Below are positions 5,812-10,622 of a stretch of 10,622 nucleotides of DNA, piece by piece. A program made the position numbers and the translations under genes. This stretch comes from Candidatus Jordarchaeum madagascarense (lineage in GTDB: Archaea; Asgardarchaeota; Jordiarchaeia; Jordiarchaeales; Jordiarchaeaceae). Location of the stretch: assembly GCA_019056875.1 (NCBI GenBank), contig DXJA01000048.1:1-10622 (forward strand). Direction: 5' to 3'. Position 1 is the stretch's first letter, and each line of letters opens with the position of its first letter. The notes beneath the pieces were generated by a model. The model was not told the origin of the DNA and did not search any database. It saw only the letters and a program-made list of their open reading frames with translations.

Positions 5812-6546
5812 ATGGCAAACGAATACAAAATCGCATTCTACGGAACACTAATCACCCTAATTTCATTCATCTTAATCGGAATACTAGTACCGGCAATGGG
5901 CGCTCTTAGCCGTAATTACAATCTATTTGGCTTAGCTTTTGCCTCCCTAGCTCAATTTGACATACCCATAATTGGGCCACTCCCCCCGTTATCATATGAA
6001 AACGTAGTCCTTATGGCAATAGCAGATGTTTCTACGAGCAACAGCTCACTAATCTTAGGTCTAGGCGTCTTAGGTGCTTTACCCTTCGCCATCGGCAGCG
6101 TAATGACTGGGTACGGATTCTATGGACTCTACAAGCAAGAGGAGAGCACCATCTGTCTAATCACATCCCTCATAATGATGATCGGTTTCGGAGCCCTTGC
6201 AGTCATTATACCCCTAGCACTGCTTCCTTCAACTATTATTTCCCCCTGGACCTACCTCATCTACGGCTACTTTTCAGTGATTATACCCATAACACAAACC
6301 GTTACCGTAGGCATGGGATTCGGCATCGCTATAGCATTAGCCGCTATAATAATAGTAGTTGGCTACATTGTACTCGGCGTCACCATGATTGTAATGCGCC
6401 AGAAAACACCTAACTCTGACCAGATGCTAGCAGCTGGAATTCTGAGCATTCTAGGAGGCTTACTGTTCTTCGGGATAATTGGAATAGCACTGGTATTTAT
6501 AGCCTACATACTGCTAGCCCTAGTATTCAAAGAACTCAAAAAATAA
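5812..6546 (+). CDS. multi-pass membrane protein of unknown function
   Basis: A 244-residue, very hydrophobic protein I cannot assign to a family. Probable membrane segments lie at about residues 8-32, 78-106, 113-138, 145-162, 168-196 and 205-238 (the last may be one or two helices). A longer, more polar loop at 33-77 with IPIIGPLPPL may face outside. Glycine-rich helices (GLGVLG, GMGFG, GGLLFFG) resemble small archaeal DUF-type integral membrane proteins, but no transport or catalytic motif is visible. The C-terminus is short and basic (KELKK). The start is fixed by AGGAGA 5 bases upstream. The promoter region is unusually rich in dyads, so the gene is probably tightly regulated. The coding strand is rich in A and C at third positions, like the first half of the transporter downstream. 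It could be an accessory membrane protein, but this is not shown. Confidence 0.8.
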   Translation: MANEYKIAFYGTLITLISFILIGILVPAMGALSRNYNLFGLAFASLAQFDIPIIGPLPPLSYENVVLMAIADVSTSNSSLILGLGVLGALPFAIGSVMTGYGFYGLYKQEESTICLITSLIMMIGFGALAVIIPLALLPSTIISPWTYLIYGYFSVIIPITQTVTVGMGFGIAIALAAIIIVVGYIVLGVTMIVMRQKTPNSDQMLAAGILSILGGLLFFGIIGIALVFIAYILLALVFKELKK

Positions 6547-6550
6547 AACT

Positions 6551-6577
6551 CACCCCCTCCTCCCCCCTTTTTTTCTC
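6551..6577 (+). terminator. C-run and T-run terminator of the 5812 gene
   Basis: Four bases after the stop codon, a 25-base all-pyrimidine stretch (6553-6577) contains CCCCC, CCCCCC and a run of seven T (6568-6574). A U-rich RNA end of this kind is a typical archaeal terminator. No hairpin is needed or seen. Confidence 0.6.
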
Positions 6578-6737
6578 AAGACAATTGGAAACCTTTACCG
6601 CAACATATCCCTAATTTTAATAAATAAATCATCAATACAAATATCTTGAAGTTTTAATTACCGGATTTTAATCCTCATCTTATTCTCATTCCGCCATAAA
6701 CCAGAATTCCTTCTAAAAATGGAAAAAGCATTCTAAA

Positions 6738-6753
6738 CGAAATTTTTAAAACC
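6738..6753 (+). promoter_or_regulatory. BRE/TATA-like promoter of the MFS transporter
   Basis: CGAAATTTTTAAAACC contains an A-rich BRE-like start and a TATA-like TTTTTAAA centred near 6747. The expected start near 6773 gives a leader of about 32 bases to the ATG at 6805. The upstream 6578-6737 stretch is AT-rich, with only a small GGATT/AATCC dyad at about 6663-6674. Confidence 0.5.
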
Positions 6754-6804
6754 TAGAAATTCACTTAGAATTAAATTCATCCCATTTTTAAAAGAGGAAT
6801 ATGG

Positions 6805-8397
6805 ATGGCAAAAAATAAGAAGGTACGGGAAATCGAGAACGAACAGCCGGGAAAGAACAGATCATTTGCCTCAGTAAGTCTCTCATACTTTATCAATAAC
6901 GCGGATGCTCAGGCTCTACCCACCTACTACACTTCCATAGGCAGAGAGTTAGCAATAACTAGAGCCTCACTGGGTCTGATAACAACCGCACGGGCAGGTC
7001 TACAAACCATTGCCGCCCCAATCTGGGGATACCTCGCAGACAAATACAATCGCAAAAACGTGCTGGTAATAGGCTGCATAATTTGGGGCCTCTTCACCCT
7101 GCTCTGCGCCACATCAAACGATTTTTCCTCGCTATTATATTTCAGATTGCTAGCGGGCTTCGGACTGGCAGCCATCATACCCACCGGCTTCTCAATAATA
7201 GTAGACTACTACAAACCAGAGGTGAGAGGAAAATATCTCGGACTATTCCAAATGATAGGCATCCTAGGAATCGCGGTACTGGTACCCGTCCTAGGCGCTA
7301 TGGATGCCCCAAGCTTCACCTACGGACTGGAATCCAACCTGTACGACTTGTTCATATACGAAGCCATACTATACTCAATAAATCCTGCACTGGTACCCTT
7401 ATTAACACAATTTGTCACGCAGCTCTTTGTATTTGATACATTTACCAAATACACCGTGTACTATGGTGCTTGGCGATGGGGCTTCGTACTATTAGCGATT
7501 CTCAGCTTCATAATCGCGGCAGTAGTATGGTTTCTGGTGAAAGAACCAGTCAAAGGAGCCTCAGAAAAAGAACTGAAAGGAGTATTAACCGCTGAAGCCG
7601 CAGAAAAATTCAAAATAGATCGCAGCGCAATCGGAACAATATTCAGAACCAAAACAATCCTCGTCCTAATGGCACAAGGAATGATAGGATACTTTCCTTG
7701 GATTGTACTTCAGGCTTTTCTGGTGCATTGGCTTGAATCTGTGAGGTATGTTCCTCCTACTCAGGCGACTCTGCTGTTTGCAGTGCTGGTGATTGGTGCT
7801 GCTTTGGGAAACGGGCTGGGGGGTTTTCTGGGCGACATTGGTGGGAAGAAGAGCTACAATAGGGGTAGGATTATTGTGGCCCAGATTTCAGTTTTGTCGG
7901 GTATCCCTCTGATATTTTTGATACTCATTTTGCCCCTGTCCATAGTGGAGTATACAATTTTAGCTTTGATTACCGCGATTTTGATTAGTTGGGCCGGTCC
8001 TGCGGCGGTTCAACCCATGGTTGCCATGGTGTCAAAGCCGGAAACAAGGAGTACCACCTTCTCCATTGAACAGATGTTTGAGGGTGGATTCGCGGCTGTT
8101 GCTGCTGTTATTGCGGGGTGGCTTGCAGACACTCTTAACTTTGGAATCGCTGGCATTACAATGCAGACCATAACACCCTACATGGGTATCTGGCTAAGTG
8201 TATTACCATTATCCTTTTTGATTGTTTTATTCACACTCTCGGGTCAGTCCCTGACTACGGCTATGCTATGGACAACTGTTATTCCGTGGATCATCTGCTT
8301 CTTAATATGGTTCATAGCCTACAAGACGTTTCCAAAGGACAGAGACAAAATCCTTAAGGTTCTCGAAGAAAGACGGAAAGAACTTCTGAAAAAATAG
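6805..8397 (+). CDS. major facilitator superfamily transporter
   Basis: A 530-residue secondary transporter of the inner (cytoplasmic) membrane. The first half carries the MFS motif A GYLADKYNRKNVL (75-87) between helices 2 and 3, then RLLAGFGLAAIIPTG (114-128) and RGKYLGLFQ (141-149). The second half has the repeat GGFLGDIGGKK (339-349). The N-terminal FINNADAQALPTYY region recalls the Spinster-like branch, but the substrate is not predictable. Two features are unusual: a long segment between helices 5 and 6 (about 165-220), and a C-terminus ending in a charged helix (510-530). ATG 6805 follows GAGGA (6794-6798, 6-base spacing); the ATG at 6801 is out of frame. Codon choice changes sharply near residue 296, from A/C-ending to T/G-ending. 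The 5812 membrane gene lies 258 bases upstream with its own terminator, so this is probably a separate unit. Confidence 0.9.
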   Translation: MAKNKKVREIENEQPGKNRSFASVSLSYFINNADAQALPTYYTSIGRELAITRASLGLITTARAGLQTIAAPIWGYLADKYNRKNVLVIGCIIWGLFTLLCATSNDFSSLLYFRLLAGFGLAAIIPTGFSIIVDYYKPEVRGKYLGLFQMIGILGIAVLVPVLGAMDAPSFTYGLESNLYDLFIYEAILYSINPALVPLLTQFVTQLFVFDTFTKYTVYYGAWRWGFVLLAILSFIIAAVVWFLVKEPVKGASEKELKGVLTAEAAEKFKIDRSAIGTIFRTKTILVLMAQGMIGYFPWIVLQAFLVHWLESVRYVPPTQATLLFAVLVIGAALGNGLGGFLGDIGGKKSYNRGRIIVAQISVLSGIPLIFLILILPLSIVEYTILALITAILISWAGPAAVQPMVAMVSKPETRSTTFSIEQMFEGGFAAVAAVIAGWLADTLNFGIAGITMQTITPYMGIWLSVLPLSFLIVLFTLSGQSLTTAMLWTTVIPWIICFLIWFIAYKTFPKDRDKILKVLEERRKELLKK

Positions 8398-8410
8398 CAT
8401 CCCCTACTCT

Positions 8411-8438
8411 TTGAGGATGTAACTCCTCTATTTTTTTT
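8411..8438 (+). terminator. intrinsic-type terminator of the MFS transporter
   Basis: A perfect five-base stem, GAGGA (8413-8417) with TCCTC (8424-8428) and a 6-base loop, is followed after two bases by eight T (8431-8438). It starts about 15 bases after the stop. A competing CATCC/GGATG pairing (8398-8402, 8415-8419) is also possible. Confidence 0.65.
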
Positions 8439-8481
8439 AAACAATTTTAAAATCTAATTTTTAGCACACTAATAGAACAAG

Positions 8482-8501
8482 AAAAATAGGGGTTTATACC
8501 C
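8482..8501 (-). terminator. minus-strand hairpin and T-run after the WD40 remnant
   Basis: On the minus strand GGGT-ATAA-ACCC (8490-8501) is followed within three bases by TTTTT (plus-strand AAAAA at about 8482-8486). It lies about 50 bases past the stop of the WD40 remnant and faces the transporter terminator, so it looks like a preserved 3' end of the lost gene. Confidence 0.45.
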
Positions 8502-8551
8502 TGAAAATTCTTGATTTGTTAAAATGGCTTGCTCTGGTGTCACAGATTCTT

Positions 8552-8704
8552 TCACAAGTGGACATCTTTGTCTGAGCTTCCAGAGAGCACGTATTGACCA
8601 TCAGGGCTTACAGCTAAGGATGTGACTCGGGTTGCGTGAATCCTCGTTTCATGAATGCGATGTGTTATGTTTTCATTCCCGTAGTAACTACGGTTTCGGA
8701 CCAT
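8552..8704 (-). pseudogene. 3' remnant of a WD40-repeat protein gene
   Basis: A 50-codon minus-strand frame from an ATG at 8704 to a TGA at 8552 encodes one recognisable WD40 repeat at its end: VTSLAVSPDGQYVLSGSSD (residues 27-45) followed by KDVHL and the stop, where a tryptophan (TGG) would be expected. The TGA lies one base change from TGG. The first 26 residues (polar, basic) are not repeat-like. A single repeat cannot form a beta-propeller, which needs about five to eight blades, so the gene has lost its 5' part. No Shine-Dalgarno precedes the ATG, and the frame is closed by a TAA further upstream. A hairpin and T-run lie downstream at 8482-8501. WD40 proteins usually serve as interaction scaffolds. 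A short functional peptide is possible but unlikely. Confidence 0.6.
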
Positions 8705-8737
8705 TTGCTTTAAAAAACTGCTTTTAATGTTAGAGAT

Positions 8738-8760
8738 AGATTTATAGCTTGTTTAAAAAT
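8738..8760 (+). promoter_or_regulatory. TATA-like promoter of the AAA+/VWA unit
   Basis: GATTTATAGC at about 8739-8748, with a purine-rich GAGATA before it, is a BRE/TATA-like element. TTTAAAAAT at 8752-8760 is an alternative. Either gives a start between about 8765 and 8785, consistent with translation from 8809 and not with a start at 8749. Confidence 0.45.
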
Positions 8761-8808
8761 ACTGTCCACTCGATTTTAAAGTATTTTTTAATGGTAATGG
8801 TGGATTTT

Positions 8809-9729
8809 ATGGCCGGTTTTGTTCCAAGAGAACAACTGGAGCATCCAGCAAGACTTAAACCCAAAGACATTGAGGAGGGACTAGTTAAGGTTGGATATTT
8901 GCCGAATCAGAAGATAGTTACCACCCTTTTTCTCGCATTCCAACTTGACAAGCCAATTCTGGTGGAAGGTCCCGCGGGGTGCGGTAAAACTTATCTTGGT
9001 GTTTGTGCCTCGAAACTGTTCGGTTTTCCCTTGATCCGGCTTCAGTGCTATGAGGGAATCCTTCCCGAACAATCAATATACGAGTGGAACTATCACAAAC
9101 AGCTCCTCAGAATTCAGATGAACCATCTTAAAGAAAATGATGGATGCGAAAAATCGATATTCTCCGAGGAGTATCTTCTGGAACGCCCCCTGCTAACCGC
9201 CCTAAAGTCCGCCCAAGCTGTACTTCTCATAGATGAGATTGATAAGGCTGACGAACAGTTTGAAGCCTTTCTTCTGGAATTGCTGGGGGAGCGCCAGATC
9301 ACGATTCCCGAGTTGGGAACTGTGAGGGCTCCTGAGAATCAAAAACTAATCACGGTCTTGACTTCGAACAGTTCCAGAGAACTTTCTGAGCCGCTGAAAA
9401 GGCGTTGCTTGCACCTCTTTTTAGACTATCCTCCGAAGGAGCTTGAGAAGAAGATTATCCTGCTTAACTGTCCCCAAATGTATGACGAGTTTGTGGATAA
9501 TATATTGGACTTCGTGGAAAATCTCAGAAACCTGAGACTGCAAAAAATTCCCTCAATAGCAGAGTCAATCGACTTTGCTCGATCACTTCTGGCAATCGGA
9601 AAGAATGATTTGGATCCGGAAAGTGTTAATTCCCTCTTGTCTACTCTTCTCAAGATTAAAAGTGATGTTGACATAGTTAAGCGAAAGGGTATCGAAAATC
9701 TTCTCGGCATTGGGAATGATGGCCATTAA
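8809..9729 (+). CDS. MoxR-family AAA+ ATPase, CoxD-like
   Basis: A 306-residue cytosolic AAA+ ATPase of the MoxR/CoxD type, which pairs with VWA proteins to mature or remodel metalloenzymes and other complexes. Visible features are Walker A GPAGCGKT (54-61), Walker B AVLLIDEIDKAD (137-148), the segment ITIPELGTVRAPE (164-176) typical of CoxD relatives, sensor 1 LTSNSSRELSEP (184-195) and the arginine-finger LKRRCLHLFLDYP (196-208). A lid helical domain follows to the end. I chose ATG 8809, which has GGTGGA (8799-8804) at 4-base spacing. The frame extends up to a TTG at 8749 and has ATGs at 8791 and 8797, but the promoter-like boxes overlap that TTG and no SD precedes those ATGs. The CoxE-like gene begins 18 bases after its stop. 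A gas-vesicle or RavA-type role is less likely given this partner. Confidence 0.9.
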   Translation: MAGFVPREQLEHPARLKPKDIEEGLVKVGYLPNQKIVTTLFLAFQLDKPILVEGPAGCGKTYLGVCASKLFGFPLIRLQCYEGILPEQSIYEWNYHKQLLRIQMNHLKENDGCEKSIFSEEYLLERPLLTALKSAQAVLLIDEIDKADEQFEAFLLELLGERQITIPELGTVRAPENQKLITVLTSNSSRELSEPLKRRCLHLFLDYPPKELEKKIILLNCPQMYDEFVDNILDFVENLRNLRLQKIPSIAESIDFARSLLAIGKNDLDPESVNSLLSTLLKIKSDVDIVKRKGIENLLGIGNDGH

Positions 9730-9747
9730 AGGGTAAGGTTTTTAGAA

Positions 9748-10622
9748 ATGATTGATGGCTTCGTGAGGCTTCTCCGCGAAAGAAACATTAGAGTGGGAAT
9801 GGCGGAGACCATTGATGCCTGCAAAGCTTTCTCACTGCTGGAAATAGATAAGGAAGTAATGAGGGAAGGATTAGCCGCTTGTCTCATAAAAGACGAGATT
9901 GACCGGCCGGATTTCGATCACATTTTCGAACTCTATTTCTGTAACCTTGTGGAAGAAAGTAAAAAAACGGTGCCACTAACTTCCTCTCAGAAAGGAGAGT
10001 ACGAGCCCTCCTCTAAAACTCAAGAACAAGGAATGGAAGTATTTCGTCAGAATGATGCTCAGCAACCTCAGACTCCTCGGCAGGATCAGCAGATGCAGCA
10101 GCGGGGAGTGCTTGCAAGGTATGGGGGTATCCGGGGGATAGGAAAGGCGATTGATGAGAATGATTTGGAAGGGGCTGCGAATCAGCTTTTGGAGCGGGTT
10201 CTCAAAAAAACCAGCGACGCAGGAACCTTTGCTAGGATGCTTAAAAACTTTATAGATTACATGAAGCTTTACGCCGGTTGGGCGGTGGAGGATACTGCTG
10301 ATTTTGAGGATTATGTGGGAAGAATTAATGAAGTTCTAAATATTACTCAGAGAAAGTTCATAGATCAGTTTAGGGAAGAATACCCCTTAGAGGATCTTAT
10401 ATCTAAACTGGTGAAACTTGATTATGAGAATATTGAGGAGCTGGACTTTTCCAAGTATGTGGGGGATCTAACTTTTCTGGTCAGCAATGTGCAGAAAATT
10501 GAGAAGACCATAAAAAAGCTAGCCAGTCAACTGGCATCCAAACTCTCAAGAAGAGAGAAAATATCAGATAAGGGCAAGATTAACATCCGCAAGTCCATTC
10601 GCAAATCCATAGAATATGGGGG
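9748..10622 (+). CDS. CoxE-like VWA-domain protein, N-terminal part (runs off the window)
   Basis: The frame is open from the ATG at 9748 to the right edge, 291 codons, with no stop. The start DGFVRLLRERNIRVGMAETIDA (3-24) and GLAACLIKDEIDRPDFDHIFELYF (41-64) match the N-terminal helical region of CoxE/VWA partners of MoxR ATPases. Residues about 73-120 are a low-complexity, glutamine-rich linker (DAQQPQTPRQDQQMQQ), probably disordered. A long, charged, helix-rich region follows. The last visible stretch, KGKINIRKSIRKSIEYGG (275 on), corresponds to the basic R.R.T.R.S...GG segment that precedes the VWA metal-ion-binding domain in this family, so the VWA fold itself lies outside the window. 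An AGGT at 9736-9739 is the likely weak ribosome site. It is co-transcribed with the AAA+ gene, 18 bases upstream. Together they would act as a chaperone-like motor and adaptor. Confidence 0.82.
   Translation, partial: MIDGFVRLLRERNIRVGMAETIDACKAFSLLEIDKEVMREGLAACLIKDEIDRPDFDHIFELYFCNLVEESKKTVPLTSSQKGEYEPSSKTQEQGMEVFRQNDAQQPQTPRQDQQMQQRGVLARYGGIRGIGKAIDENDLEGAANQLLERVLKKTSDAGTFARMLKNFIDYMKLYAGWAVEDTADFEDYVGRINEVLNITQRKFIDQFREEYPLEDLISKLVKLDYENIEELDFSKYVGDLTFLVSNVQKIEKTIKKLASQLASKLSRREKISDKGKINIRKSIRKSIEYG

Noticed and set aside
6553..6577. A 25-base all-pyrimidine tract considered as a triplex-forming or replication-related element.
   Set aside because: It directly follows a stop codon and ends in seven T, so termination is the simpler explanation. 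It lacks the mirror symmetry expected for a triplex element.
8398..8748. Search of the transporter-ATPase spacer for a tRNA or structured RNA.
   Set aside because: Only short hairpins linked to terminators were seen. There is no cloverleaf pattern or T-arm consensus, and the WD40 remnant accounts for the GC-richer middle part.
8749..8808. Extended N-terminus of the AAA+ protein from a TTG at 8749.
   Set aside because: The extra 20 residues are not family-like, the TTG overlaps TATA-like elements, and no Shine-Dalgarno precedes it. ATG 8809 has a GGTGGA at suitable spacing.

Overview
The window looks archaeal. Most genes are preceded by an AT-rich TATA-like box about 20-45 bases before a Shine-Dalgarno (SD)-led start. 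Gene ends carry T-rich tracts rather than strong bacterial terminators. The gene set also fits: two Mer-like luciferase-family oxidoreductases of the type that uses coenzyme F420, a two-subunit family I CoA-transferase, and a CoxD/CoxE-like AAA+/VWA pair. I cannot name the lineage; an uncultivated anaerobic archaeon (for example a TACK or Asgard group) would fit, but that is inference.

Minus-strand half (about 1-5500), read in transcription order from the right. A CoA-transferase pair (alpha 4457-5443, then beta 3562-4398) is followed by two LLM-class flavin/F420 oxidoreductases (2410-3444 and 1132-2184). These two are clear paralogues, colinear without gaps over their first 190 or so residues, and each has its own promoter. 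Last come two small two-helix membrane proteins (626-913 and 236-607), which are also paralogues of each other and form a two-gene operon behind one promoter. Activation of an organic acid as its CoA thioester next to F420-type redox enzymes suggests catabolism or conversion of an acyl-CoA, but the substrate cannot be read from the sequence.

Plus-strand half (about 5700 to the end). A multi-pass membrane protein of unknown function (5812-6546) sits behind a promoter crowded with three dyads built on CTAC/GTAG. Next is a major facilitator superfamily transporter (6805-8397). Its codon and base composition changes abruptly at about 7690, where the second six-helix half begins. A two-gene unit runs off the right edge: a CoxD-type MoxR AAA+ ATPase (8809-9729) and the N-terminal part of a CoxE-type VWA protein (9748 onward). 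Such pairs act in metalloenzyme maturation or protein-complex remodelling.

Between the transporter and the ATPase lies a short minus-strand remnant encoding one clear WD40 repeat (8552-8704). It is followed by a hairpin and T-tract, so it appears to be the surviving 3' end of a lost beta-propeller gene.

I found no tRNA, rRNA, CRISPR array or complete insertion sequence. The points most worth checking are the operator-like dyad cluster, the mosaic transporter gene, the WD40 relic, and the LLM/CoA-transferase neighbourhood.
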